A DNA stretch of 8,706 nt from an uncultured Pirellula sp. (GTDB lineage: Bacteria; Planctomycetota; Planctomycetia; Pirellulales; Pirellulaceae). The DNA is taken from contig CAILTZ010000581.1 of assembly GCA_903837255.1 (NCBI GenBank), positions 1 through 8,706 of the forward strand, written 5' to 3'. Under the pieces are notes generated by a model. The model worked only from the letters and a program-made list of their open reading frames with translations, was not told the DNA's origin and did not search any database. Both the position numbers and the translations under genes were made by a program. Each line of letters begins with the position of its first letter. Position 1 is the first letter of the stretch. Shown here in pieces: positions 1-8,113 of this stretch.

Positions 1-1820
1 CCCCCCCACGCCTCGGGGCGCGCGTGGTGCTCCTGACAGGCAACTTAGACACCGTCGGCCAGATGAGTTGCAACCCTGCCATCGGCGGTGTGGCCAAAGG
101 ACAAATTGTCCGAGAGATCGATGCCCTCGGGGGCCTGATGGGTCAAACCATCGATCGAACCGGAATCCAGTTCCGACTGCTCAACAGCAGAAAAGGGGCC
201 GCGATGCATTCGCCTCGCGCCCAGGCCGACAAGAAAGCCTACCAATTCGATATCAAACGCCAAATCGAAGAAAACCCGAACATCGACCTTCGACAAGAAC
301 TCGTCGAGGATTTAATCACGGAAACATCCGATGGCAAGACTCGTATTCGAGGTGTTCGGGTCCGAGGCGATGCGGAATACTTGGCCGATGCTCTGGTGCT
401 GACCACAGGAACGTTCCTCCAAGCCATCATGCACACGGGCGAAGCCAAGACCGCAGGTGGACGTGCCGGCGAGGGCACCACATCGGGAATCAGCCAAGCG
501 TTCGCAAGACTGGAATTTCGCGTCCAGCGATTCAAAACGGGAACTCCCGCTCGGCTCAACGGTCGGACCATCGATTACTCGAAAACGGAAATGCAACCCG
601 GCGACGATCGCCCTCAAGCTTTTTCGTTCATGACCGATTCGCTCCCCGAACCGCAACTTCCATGCTGGATCACTTACACCAACGAAAGCGTCCACGCGCT
701 GATCCGCGCCAATCTGCACCGGGCTCCGATGTACACCGGCCAGATCCGATCCTCGGGACCCCGATACTGCCCGTCGATCGAGGACAAGGTCGTGCGGTTT
801 GCCGACAAAGATCGGCATCAATTGTTCCTCGAACCCGAAGGCCGAAGCACCCAAGAAATCTACGTCAACGGCATCTCGACGTCGCTGCCTCGCGACGTCC
901 AAGACCAAATGTTCCGCATGATTCCTGGCCTGGAAAACGCACAGATCATGCGTTACGGATACGCCGTCGAATATGACTTTTGCCCCCCCGATCAACTCTA
1001 CCCTTGGTTGGAAACCAAACTCGTCAGCGGTCTGTATTTCGCCGGCCAACTCAACGGCACTACCGGCTACGAAGAGGCCGGGGCTCAAGGTTTAGTCGCG
1101 GGTGCTAATGCCGCTTTGCGACTCCAAGGCAAATCAGAATTCGTACTCAATCGCGATGAAGCTTACGTCGGGGTGCTGGTTGACGATCTGGTCACTTGCG
1201 GTGTCGATGAACCCTATCGGATGTTCACCAGTCGGGCTGAGTATCGAATGATGCTGCGTCAAGACAACGCGGATCGAAGACTGACTCCAATAGGATACCA
1301 GTTAGGCTTGGTGGACCAAGCGCGCCACCAAAGGTTTGTCGATAAACTCGAAAAGATCGAACTGGCGCGCCGGGCAGTCGCCGGCCTTCGCATCGGAGAC
1401 ATCCCCGGAGACAAGTATCTCAAACGCAACGAAGTGACTTGGCAGAACCTCCTCGAACGCTTCCCAGAGTCGCTGGCACAGTTCCCCGAAGAGATCGGTC
1501 TGCAAGTCGAATACGATACCAAGTACGAAGGCTACGTCGCACGGCAGCAAGTTCAAGTCGAGCGTCAGCAACGCATGATGGACAAGCGAATCCCAATCGA
1601 CTTTGACTACGTAGCCATCGTCAGCCTGCGGAACGAAGCCAAGCAGAAATTCACCCGTATCCGACCCCAAAATCTCGATCAAGCGTCCCGGATCAGCGGT
1701 ATCACACCGGCCGACATCTCCTTGATTCTGGCTTATTTGGAAAACCCAAAACTCAAAAACAAAAGGGGTTCCGATACCAAGGTCTCTAGCGTCAAGCAAT
1801 CCGATGGGGACATCGAGTGA
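1..1820 (+). CDS. mnmG: tRNA uridine-5-carboxymethylaminomethyl modification enzyme MnmG (5'-truncated by window edge)
   Basis: MnmG (GidA) works with the GTPase MnmE in the cytoplasm. Using FAD, NADH and a folate carbon donor, it places the (carboxymethyl)aminomethyl group on wobble uridine 34 of certain tRNAs. Family signatures are clear: [16 protein letters not shown] near the left edge (Cys codon 69-71), [13 protein letters not shown] with the second conserved Cys at 768-770, [13 protein letters not shown] near 1060-1100, [18 protein letters not shown] near 1230-1280, and the C-terminal [16 protein letters not shown] that contacts MnmE. The frame is open to base 3 (PPRLGARVV precedes the GTG at 24), so that GTG is internal. 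About 20-30 N-terminal residues with the GxGxxG FAD loop lie outside the window. The C-terminus is complete, with a Lys/Ser-rich tail of about 20 residues after the usual family end. The stop overlaps the next gene. Identity is near certain. Confidence 0.97.
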   Translation, partial: PPRLGARVVLLTGNLDTVGQMSCNPAIGGVAKGQIVREIDALGGLMGQTIDRTGIQFRLLNSRKGAAMHSPRAQADKKAYQFDIKRQIEENPNIDLRQELVEDLITETSDGKTRIRGVRVRGDAEYLADALVLTTGTFLQAIMHTGEAKTAGGRAGEGTTSGISQAFARLEFRVQRFKTGTPARLNGRTIDYSKTEMQPGDDRPQAFSFMTDSLPEPQLPCWITYTNESVHALIRANLHRAPMYTGQIRSSGPRYCPSIEDKVVRFADKDRHQLFLEPEGRSTQEIYVNGISTSLPRDVQDQMFRMIPGLENAQIMRYGYAVEYDFCPPDQLYPWLETKLVSGLYFAGQLNGTTGYEEAGAQGLVAGANAALRLQGKSEFVLNRDEAYVGVLVDDLVTCGVDEPYRMFTSRAEYRMMLRQDNADRRLTPIGYQLGLVDQARHQRFVDKLEKIELARRAVAGLRIGDIPGDKYLKRNEVTWQNLLERFPESLAQFPEEIGLQVEYDTKYEGYVARQQVQVERQQRMMDKRIPIDFDYVAIVSLRNEAKQKFTRIRPQNLDQASRISGITPADISLILAYLENPKLKNKRGSDTKVSSVKQSDGDIE

Positions 1821-3186
1821 CAGGGACGCACAAAGCGCATGTCGCAAAAGCGCATGACAACATGCATGATGTTGTGATCGTAGGGGCTGGGCTTGCAGGG
1901 CTAACCGCTGCTAGGTCGCTGATCCAAGCGGGCTTGGACGTCGTCGTGCTGGAAGCCGATGATCGGCCTGGGGGCAGGCTCAAGACCGATCGGGTCGATG
2001 GCTTTTTGCTCGATCATGGGTTCCAAGTCTACCTCACGGGCTACCAGACCGCCGGAGAGATTTTAAACCTCAAAAGTCTGAACTTGCGATCGTTTGAACC
2101 TGGCGCCATGGTTCGCGTGGGAAATACTTGGCATACCGTCAAAGACCCACTCCGATCGCCCTGGAACCGAATGCCGAGCGATGCGATCAAAACCCTCCTT
2201 GCACCCATTGCAACTTGGGAGGATCTTTGGACCCTTTTCGGTACCGACAAAGCCTCATGCGGATGTCCGCCCAAGAGGTTTTGGAGCGGCCCAGCGTAAA
2301 TACGCTAGATCGGTTGCGACAGGTCGGTTTCTCCGAGCGAATCATCGATCGATTTTTTCGCCCGTTTCTGGGAGGAATCTTTCTGGATTCAAGTCTTAAC
2401 ATCGCTTCGACCCGGATGGAATTCGTTTTTCGCGAAATGGGACTTGGTACAGCATCGCTCCCCGAGGCAGGGATCCAAGCTCTCCCCGAGTCGCTATGTC
2501 GAGATTGGAAACCCAACGTCTTGCAACTCCGTGCAACGGTAGCGGAACGAATCGAGGGTGGGGTTAAGCTATCCGACGGGCAAGAGGTGCGAGGACGGTA
2601 TGTTGTGATAGCCACCGAAGCCAGTGGAGCAAAGCGATTGCTCGGTGAGCGTTTGGAAATCGCCGACAAGCCTACTTGGAATGCGACTACCTGCCTGTAT
2701 TTTTCGATGGATCGAAGTGCATCGCCGACACGTGAGCCGATCCTTTTCCTAAACGGAAACTTGGCGGCCTCGAAGACCCCAATTGTTCCAGCAGTTGCCA
2801 ATGAGTTTTCGATCAACCATGTCGCGTTCCCTAGCCTCGTGCAGCCTGCTTACGCACCCCACGGCCAAGTTCTGGCCAGTGTGAACATCAATGGCATCGT
2901 CGAGACACAGGGCCATGAGCTAGTTCAACAAGTTCGCAACGAACTAGAGCGTTGGTTTGGTTGGACTGTTTCGACTTGGAGGCATCTGCGAACTTACTCC
3001 GTGCCCTGTGCGTTTACGAGTCCGAGACAAGCGATGTTGCCGCCGGAAACTCAGGGTTTGTATACGTTTGGAGAAGGGCTATTCGCATGTGGTGATTACA
3101 CCATGACAGCAAGCATTGAGGGTGCGATGCAGAGTGGACTACTGGCCGCAAACGCGATTCTCCATCGCAAGCGAGACATAGCGTAA
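1817..3186 (+). pseudogene. FAD-dependent oxidoreductase (amine oxidase / phytoene desaturase-like), split by a -1 frameshift
   Basis: This is a flavoprotein of the NAD(P)/FAD-dependent amine-oxidase group that includes desaturases and protoporphyrinogen-oxidase-like enzymes; the substrate is unknown. The first part (frame of 1817-2299) has the Rossmann motif [11 protein letters not shown], the ribose-binding Glu in [12 protein letters not shown], then [11 protein letters not shown]. The second part (in frame to 3186) has FSERIIDRFFRPFLGGIFLD, REMGLGTASLPEAG and the C-terminal FAD-binding GDYTMTASIEGAMQSG. Joining TWEDLWTLF to [14 protein letters not shown] across about 2235-2240 gives one continuous protein of about 440 residues, the usual family size. 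The best start is ATG 1862, just before the dinucleotide fold. GTG 1817 is in frame, overlaps the mnmG stop as GTGA and has GGGGA seven bases upstream, so coupled translation is also possible. One missing base in the TTTT run explains the break. It may be a sequencing error, in which case the gene is intact, or a real recent inactivation. Confidence 0.85.
2231..2240 (+). other. Frameshift site at a CCCTTTT run inside the FAD oxidoreductase gene
   Basis: The upstream frame reads ACC CTT TTC GGT and soon hits TAA at 2297-2299. The family-like downstream frame reads CGG TAC CGA CAA AGC. Inserting one T in the run at 2235-2238 gives ACC CTT TTT CGG TAC, which joins the halves as T-L-F-R-Y with no residues lost. 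The site does not match the classic X XXY YYZ slippery heptamer in the zero frame (C CTT TTC), so programmed -1 frameshifting is less likely than a one-base deletion or base-calling error. Confidence 0.75.
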
Positions 3187-3273
3187 ATACGTTCTGATGC
3201 ACTATTAAATGGGAAACGGACGATGTCTGTTTGCGGGTAGTTTAGATCCGATCAAACGATGCCTTGGCAGGCC

Positions 3274-3343
3274 GTCAACACTGTCCATTCCGTCCGCCGT
3301 CAAGACAGTCAATACAGTCAACACCGTCAATCCTGTCCAGAAA
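3274..3343. repeat. Degenerate 9-bp direct repeat array (GTC-led units, consensus near GTCAANACN)
   Basis: GTC recurs at 3274, 3283, 3292, 3299, 3308, 3317, 3326 and 3335, with a spacing of nine bases each time except one step of seven. The units read gtcaacact, gtccattcc, gtccgcc, gtcaagaca, gtcaataca, gtcaacacc, gtcaatcct and gtccagaaa. The four middle units from 3299 to 3334 are most alike. The array ends exactly where the 5' arm of the neighbouring hairpin begins. A 9-bp period keeps the reading frame, but I see no coding role. Function is unknown; it could be a tandem-repeat expansion or part of a mobile intergenic element. Confidence 0.75.
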
Positions 3344-3374
3344 CCCGACGCCGCCAGGCGGCGTAGCGTCGGGT
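3343..3374. repeat. GC-rich inverted repeat (hairpin), REP-like or terminator-like
   Basis: The arms acccgacgc (3343-3351) and gcgtcgggt (3366-3374) pair perfectly over nine bases. Inside them cgcc (3352-3355) pairs with ggcg (3360-3363), leaving an AGGC loop and a two-base TA bulge at 3364-3365. That makes 13 base pairs, nearly all G-C. An alternative fold pairs acgccg with cggcgt across a CCAGG loop and competes with the first. No T-run follows on either strand, so a canonical intrinsic terminator is not supported. Its place between convergent genes would still suit mRNA 3'-end protection or bidirectional termination. Confidence 0.75.
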
Positions 3375-3386
3375 GGTTGTATTAGC

Positions 3387-3409
3387 CCCCAGCGAACATT
3401 TGTCTGGGG
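3387..3409. repeat. Second small inverted repeat (hairpin)
   Basis: The arms ccccag (3387-3392) and ctgggg (3404-3409) pair perfectly over six bases around an 11-base loop. It starts 12 bases after the larger hairpin ends, so the two stem-loops form a tandem pair of the kind seen in REP/BIME elements. No T-tract follows on the plus strand. The role is unknown; termination, transcript stabilisation or a repeat-family signature are all possible. Confidence 0.55.
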
Positions 3410-3534
3410 CCCAATGGATTCAACCAACAGGCGATGTCGGATCGCAGGTGGCTTGATCCCGATCGACGTGCAACAAGGCGCTGTGGGCGTGTACTGGCCA
3501 TACCCGCGGCTGGCGCATCATGGAGAAATACTGT

Positions 3535-5088
3535 TTAACCCTGAATCAATTTGCTGAGTATCTTCCCCTCGTCGGTCGGACCGATGAGCCGATTGAATAA
3601 CCCTTGATACTCATAGCCAAACCGATAAGGATCCAAGCCCAACAAGTGCAAGATCGTAGCTTGTAGATCCTTGGGCGTGACCGGGTCCTCGGCTACGTAA
3701 TACCCGATCTCGTCGCTCTGCCCGTAGGACAAGCCTCCTCGAACGCCCCCTCCGGCGAGCATCATCGAATAAGCGTACGGGTGATGATCTCGTCCAAAGA
3801 AACCCTTGCTCGGCGTATCTCGGACGTTGTTTTGCGACATCGGCGTTCGACCAAACTCACCTCCGACAACCACCAAGGTGCTTTCAAGCAAACCGCGTTG
3901 CTTCAGGTCGGTCAGCAAACCCGACACGGCCTTGTCGAGCTGTTGGCACTTGATCGGCAGTGTCTCATCGAGCGACTCCCCTGGAGAAGATCCGTGATGA
4001 TCCCACCCCCAATCGAACAACTGAACGAACCGCACTCCGGATTCGACCAACCTTCGAGCCAACAAGCAGTTGTTGGCCATCGTTGGATCGTCCCCTTTGT
4101 AGAACACACGCGGATCGGTTTCGGATTCGGCTTGCGATACAAACCCCGGTTTGGCCCCATACAAATCGAGTGTCGATTGGGTCTCGCTCCCCAAGTCCAT
4201 CGCTTCTGGAACCGAAACCTGCATCCGATAGGCCAATTCGAACTGCTCGATACGGGTCAGGGTTTCAGGGTCCCCGAGCCGTTGATGATGCGACTGGTTC
4301 AGATCCTTGAGTGTGTTGAGCACCTCACGCCGCATAGAGCGATCGACCCCTTTGGGGTTCGACAAATAAAAGACCGGATCGCCACCGGTCCGGCACTGGA
4401 CCCCTTGGTAGACACTCGGCAAAAATCCACTACCCCATAAACTCTTCCCCGCATCCGGGGTCTTGCCCCCGGACAAAAGTACGACATAACCCGGCAAATT
4501 CTCGTTTTCAGACCCAAGTCCATAGGTTGCCCATGCACCGATCGTCGGATACCCGAGTCGCGATTGACCGGTGTGAACAAGCAACTGCGCCGGAGAGTGA
4601 TTGAATTGGTCGGTTTGCATCGAGCGAATGATCGCAACATCGTCGGCATGCTTGGCCAAGCCAGGCAAGAGCTCCGACATCCACTGTCCGCTCTGCCCAT
4701 GCTGGGCAAATGCGAATATGGGAGCCAGCATCTTGGGCACCCCTTTGATGAACGCAAACCGCTTGCCCTCGATATACTCTTTCGGACATTCCTTGCCATC
4801 GAATTTCTTCAAGGCAGGTTTGTAATCAAAAAGCTCCAATTGAGACGGGGAACCGGCCAGGTGGATGTAAATCACCCGAGTTGCACGAGCGGGGTTCGGG
4901 GGGGCTTTCGGGGCAAGCGGCCGTGTATCGGCAGCTTGGACAGTCCCACTCTGCTTGCCCTGGGTGAGCATGGCCAAGGCCATGGCGCCCAAGCCCACGC
5001 CATGGCGGGACAAAAACGTACGGCGGGTTTCATCCGCTAGCCGCTCGTGAGCCATCGCACTTTGTCGCCGAATCGATTCGTTACTCAT
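3535..5088 (-). CDS. DUF1501 family protein with Tat signal
   Basis: This exported protein of 517 residues belongs to DUF1501 (PF07394), an alkaline-phosphatase/sulfatase-like fold family abundant in planctomycetes; no precise reaction is established. The N-terminus has a twin-arginine motif, TRRTFLS (residues 21-27), followed by the hydrophobic stretch GLGAMALAML, so export by the Tat pathway is likely. Family landmarks follow in order: HLAGSPSQLELFDYKP (about 76-91), FNHSPAQLLVHTGQ (about 162-175), DWGWDHHG (359-366), GGEFGRTP (409-416) and GRDHHPYAYSM (432-442). Their Asp and His residues are plausible metal ligands. I chose ATG 5086-5088, eight bases after the upstream stop; GAGA six bases before it may serve as a weak ribosome site. 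An in-frame TTG at 5098-5100 is less likely. It is the last gene of the minus-strand cluster, downstream of a DUF1549/DUF1553 gene, its usual partner in this phylum. Confidence 0.93.
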   Translation of the reverse strand: MSNESIRRQSAMAHERLADETRRTFLSRHGVGLGAMALAMLTQGKQSGTVQAADTRPLAPKAPPNPARATRVIYIHLAGSPSQLELFDYKPALKKFDGKECPKEYIEGKRFAFIKGVPKMLAPIFAFAQHGQSGQWMSELLPGLAKHADDVAIIRSMQTDQFNHSPAQLLVHTGQSRLGYPTIGAWATYGLGSENENLPGYVVLLSGGKTPDAGKSLWGSGFLPSVYQGVQCRTGGDPVFYLSNPKGVDRSMRREVLNTLKDLNQSHHQRLGDPETLTRIEQFELAYRMQVSVPEAMDLGSETQSTLDLYGAKPGFVSQAESETDPRVFYKGDDPTMANNCLLARRLVESGVRFVQLFDWGWDHHGSSPGESLDETLPIKCQQLDKAVSGLLTDLKQRGLLESTLVVVGGEFGRTPMSQNNVRDTPSKGFFGRDHHPYAYSMMLAGGGVRGGLSYGQSDEIGYYVAEDPVTPKDLQATILHLLGLDPYRFGYEYQGLFNRLIGPTDEGKILSKLIQG

Positions 5089-5096
5089 GATCAATC

Positions 5097-8096
5097 TCAA
5101 GGTCGAGTTAGGAACTCATCGAGGTTCAACAATGCCGAGGTCAGCATCGACCAAGCCGCCAGTTCCTGGGGATTGATCCTCTCGTCGATCTTCACGGGGT
5201 AATCCGAAATCAGTGCCTTGGCCGCATCGGGATTCTCACGATAGTACTCCCTGGCTCTGCTCAGGAGTATTTGCAAACGGTCGAGTTCTGAATCCTGGAT
5301 CGGGCGGACCAAGGTCGCAGCAAATCCCTTTTGGATCCGCTCGGTCTGTGACTGTGAGGCACTGAGCCACTTGATCGCCATGGCGATCGAAGCTTCGACA
5401 TACACAGGGTCGTTGAGCGTCACGAGCGCTTGCAGAGGAGTATTGGTGGTGATTCGGCGAATCTGACACACTTCTCGGGTCGTCGCATCAAAGATCTCCA
5501 TCGACGGATAAGGGGTCGTGCGCTTCCAAAATGTATAGATCCCGCGTCGGAATCGGTCCTCTCCCTGACTCGTCACCCATTTGGCACCGGAATACGTCGA
5601 ACGCCAAAGCCCCTCGGGTTGCGGTGGCATGACCGGTGGCCCTCCTTGTTTCCTCGATAACAGTCCACTTGCACCCAGCGCCTGATCGCGAACGACCTCG
5701 GCGCTGAGCCTAAAGTGCGAGGCTCGACTGAGCCAAATGTTTCTCGGGTCCTTTTGAGACCTAAGCTCGTCAAGCACATAGGACTGCTGATAGGTATTCG
5801 AGAGGACGATTTCGCGGATCAAACCCTTCAAAGACCAACGCAAGGAGTCCCGATATTCCAACGCCAGCCAATCGAGCATCTCTGGGTGGCTGGGCAAGGC
5901 ACCGGTTGCACCAAAATCTTCCTCGGTCTCTACGATTCCGCGCCCAAAAAGCTGTGCCCATACGCGATTGACGGCGACACGAGCCGTCAGAGGATTTCGC
6001 GGATCGACAATCCATCGAGCCGCCGCGAGCCGATCGGGCGAACCGCTTTGGACACCCACATCAAACAGCGGTGGCAATGCGCCAGCAACCTCGTCGCCTG
6101 GATCGAGAAAGCTACCCCGCTTGTGTACCCGAGTAGCGCGTTTTGACGCACCGGCGAGCTCTTTGAGCACCGGCAGCTTAGGAACCGCATCCTTCAAAAC
6201 CTGGATCTGCTTGTCGAATGCCTGCACCTTGCTGGCTAGAGACTTGACCGACTCGACATCATCGACCACCAATGCCTCTTGGGTGGGCTGAGCAATCGAC
6301 ACTCGAAATCGATGGAGCATCAAATGGCCTCCGAAAGACTGGACGATTCTCATCGCAAGGGTCGTTGATTCAGAGATCTGGATCTCTTCGGAGAATTCAA
6401 AGATTCCCCAATGGCTTTGTTGCTGTTTCGGAGATATCGCCCAACCCGTCTTTGGATCGTCGTCAACGGCACCTTTCAAAGGCCAGCCGCTCTGCTCGAA
6501 ACTCGCCTTCAAGGGTTGGAGTGAAACCTTGGTCTCAACGATGCCATCACCAACACGTTTCTTGAGGATGACCTGTAGGTCGTTGATCACAAAGTTAGGA
6601 TCGGTTGCGTTCAAGCCCAATCGAGGTCCCGCGTCGGACTCTTTGGCTTTGGCCATCAAGGCATCGAGTTTGAGCAGTTTGTACTGGCCTGGAGCCAGTT
6701 CCAAGTCGACTTGGTAAATATCCGTGGGAGGTCGGTCTACTTCGGCTCGGATGGTTTGATCGGATTCAATGATCAAGGGGGCTTGGCTCTCTGCCCTTGC
6801 CGATGCCGGTTTTGCTGTTTGCCAGAGCCGATCGACGACGGCTTGGGAATCGGACCGAGCGCGATCGAGTTCGATGGCCAACTGTTGCCTTTGGTTTTGA
6901 AGCGATGCAAGTTCCGCTTGCTGAGCAAATGAGGGGATCGGGATGCGAGGCTCATCGTCGTAACGATCGGCATCTTCGGTTTGGTTAAAGATCGCGTAGA
7001 ACTTGTAATAATCCTCGATTGCGATCGGGTCGTACTTGTGCGTATGGCACTTGGCACACCCCATCGTTATCCCCATCCAGACCTGGACTGTGGTATCGAC
7101 TCGGTCTTTTACGGCCGCGATGCGAAACTCTTCATCATCGGTTCCACCCTCGTCGTTGCTGAGTGTTGCGCGGTGAAAGGCGGTGGCGATCCGCTGAGAG
7201 GTCGAGGGGTTTTCGAGGAGATCCCCTGCGAGCTGCTCGATCGTGAACTGATCGTAGGGCATATCCGCGTTAAGTGCTTGGATGACCCAATCGCGATAGG
7301 GCCACAGATCTCGCTTGAGATCCTTTTCATATCCTTTGGTATCCGCGTACCGAGCCAAATCCAACCAAACCCTTGCCCAATGCTCGCCGAAACCTGGATG
7401 ATCGAGCAGTTCCTCGACCATCGCTTGGATGGCTAGGGCTGGATCGCGCTGGTATTCTGTTACGAACCGCTCGACCCTTGATGGATCTGGGTGCAAGCCG
7501 ACGATATCGAGCCACATTCGGCGAACCAGTGTGTAGGGATCGGCTGTTGGTGCTGGCAAGAGCCCGCGCTGACGCATGGTCTTGAGGACCCAAGCATCGA
7601 TCGGAGACTTGGCCCAAGGATCGCTTTGCAATTCAGAAAGCTCTGCTCGTTTTGGTGGCTCGAGCGCCCAATGGCGTCCCCACTGAGCTCCTTGCTCGAT
7701 CCATCTTTTTAAAAGTTCTCGCTGCTCTGGCGTGACCGTCTTTCTGGCCGACGGAGGAGGCATGACTTTGTCTGGATCATCGCTTTCGATACGTCGAATG
7801 ATCTCGCTCAATGCAGCGGAGCCTGCATGGACCGCTTGTTTACCCTCCCGCAGTTGCTTGGCAGAGGATTCGTCGTCTAGCCGCAACTCGGCCTCACGGT
7901 GAGCACTGTCGGGCCCATGGCAATGAAAACAATGCTCAGAGAGAATCGGCCGAATCGCAAGCCCGAAATCGGACGAGTCTCCCGGTCGTGGTACCCCGTC
8001 CTGGGCCAAGCCAGGCCGGATATCCTTTAGGGCGATCCCTGCACTGAGCAAGACGATCAGTGACAGAGCGAACTTGCGAAAAACAAAACTGGACAT
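5097..8096 (-). CDS. PSCyt1 / DUF1549 (PSCyt2) / DUF1553 (PSD1) domain protein, exported
   Basis: This protein of 999 residues has the planctomycete-typical architecture. Residues 1-32 form a Sec signal peptide (FRKFALSLIVLLSAG, likely cut after GLA). The cytochrome-c-like PSCyt1 domain covers about 42-140, with the haem motif CFHCH (56-60) and VMPPP (111-115), whose Met is a possible axial ligand. DUF1549 covers about 155-385 and ends with a second CxxCH, CAKCHTHKYDP (347-357). A coiled-coil stretch follows at about 390-425. Residues 445-605 look like a beta-sandwich, galactose-binding-like insert (AVDDDPKTGWAISP, then HLMLHRFRVS). DUF1553 covers about 685-945 (NPLTARVAVNRVWAQLFGRG). The function is not established; a periplasmic electron-transfer or polymer-processing role is inferred from haem motifs and export. 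It lies 17 bp after the esterase gene and 8 bp before the DUF1501 gene, so one transcript is likely. ATG 8094-8096 is supported by the signal peptide; no strong ribosome site is visible. Confidence 0.95.
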   Translation of the reverse strand: MSSFVFRKFALSLIVLLSAGIALKDIRPGLAQDGVPRPGDSSDFGLAIRPILSEHCFHCHGPDSAHREAELRLDDESSAKQLREGKQAVHAGSAALSEIIRRIESDDPDKVMPPPSARKTVTPEQRELLKRWIEQGAQWGRHWALEPPKRAELSELQSDPWAKSPIDAWVLKTMRQRGLLPAPTADPYTLVRRMWLDIVGLHPDPSRVERFVTEYQRDPALAIQAMVEELLDHPGFGEHWARVWLDLARYADTKGYEKDLKRDLWPYRDWVIQALNADMPYDQFTIEQLAGDLLENPSTSQRIATAFHRATLSNDEGGTDDEEFRIAAVKDRVDTTVQVWMGITMGCAKCHTHKYDPIAIEDYYKFYAIFNQTEDADRYDDEPRIPIPSFAQQAELASLQNQRQQLAIELDRARSDSQAVVDRLWQTAKPASARAESQAPLIIESDQTIRAEVDRPPTDIYQVDLELAPGQYKLLKLDALMAKAKESDAGPRLGLNATDPNFVINDLQVILKKRVGDGIVETKVSLQPLKASFEQSGWPLKGAVDDDPKTGWAISPKQQQSHWGIFEFSEEIQISESTTLAMRIVQSFGGHLMLHRFRVSIAQPTQEALVVDDVESVKSLASKVQAFDKQIQVLKDAVPKLPVLKELAGASKRATRVHKRGSFLDPGDEVAGALPPLFDVGVQSGSPDRLAAARWIVDPRNPLTARVAVNRVWAQLFGRGIVETEEDFGATGALPSHPEMLDWLALEYRDSLRWSLKGLIREIVLSNTYQQSYVLDELRSQKDPRNIWLSRASHFRLSAEVVRDQALGASGLLSRKQGGPPVMPPQPEGLWRSTYSGAKWVTSQGEDRFRRGIYTFWKRTTPYPSMEIFDATTREVCQIRRITTNTPLQALVTLNDPVYVEASIAMAIKWLSASQSQTERIQKGFAATLVRPIQDSELDRLQILLSRAREYYRENPDAAKALISDYPVKIDERINPQELAAWSMLTSALLNLDEFLTRP

Positions 8097-8113
8097 GGCT
8101 AGAGTCGATCACT

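Larger units (their letters stand above)
3187..3534. other. Convergent intergenic region with REP-like repeat elements
   Basis: This gap of 348 bp lies between the 3' ends of two convergent genes. Bases 3187-3273 show nothing recognisable. Bases 3274-3409 hold a 9-bp unit array followed by two hairpins, described separately. Bases 3410-3534 show no clear motif beyond one CGATCG word. No convincing gene is present: the open frames crossing it are short, run through the repeats and resemble no protein I know. As both flanking genes end here, transcription from both sides must stop in or near it, but no hairpin is followed by a strong T-run on either strand. Confidence 0.8.

Noticed and set aside
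24..26. GTG as the start of mnmG
   Set aside because: The frame remains open upstream to the window edge with family-like residues (RLGARVV), and starting here would remove the essential FAD-binding loop; the true start is off-window.
312..1088. Long antisense open frame (258 residues) within mnmG
   Set aside because: It lies entirely opposite a strongly conserved gene, has no recognisable motifs, and long antisense frames are common under this codon bias.
2232..2240. Programmed -1 ribosomal frameshift at the CCCTTTT run
   Set aside because: The zero-frame heptamer C CTT TTC does not allow proper re-pairing in the P site, and I saw no obvious downstream stimulatory stem; a base deletion or error is simpler.
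2293..3191. Exact 12-mer agcgtaaatacg at 2293-2304 and again at 3180-3191
   Set aside because: Both copies include a TAA stop, but one or two chance 12-mer matches are expected in a window of this size and neither flank shows further similarity.
3343..3374. Canonical rho-independent terminator
   Set aside because: The stem is strong, but neither strand has a run of T after it, so I recorded it as a repeat with a possible terminator role.
3264..3557. Plus-strand open frame (97 residues) across the intergenic gap
   Set aside because: It runs through the 9-bp array and both hairpins, ends inside the opposing gene, and its composition follows the repeats; no ribosome site or homology is apparent.
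3781..4440. Plus-strand open frame (219 residues) opposite the DUF1501 gene
   Set aside because: The minus strand carries clear DUF1501 motifs across the same bases; the plus-strand translation has no family-like pattern.
5098..5100. TTG as the start of the DUF1501 gene
   Set aside because: An ATG four codons later has a better-placed GAGA and leaves the complete Tat signal intact; TTG starts are rarer.
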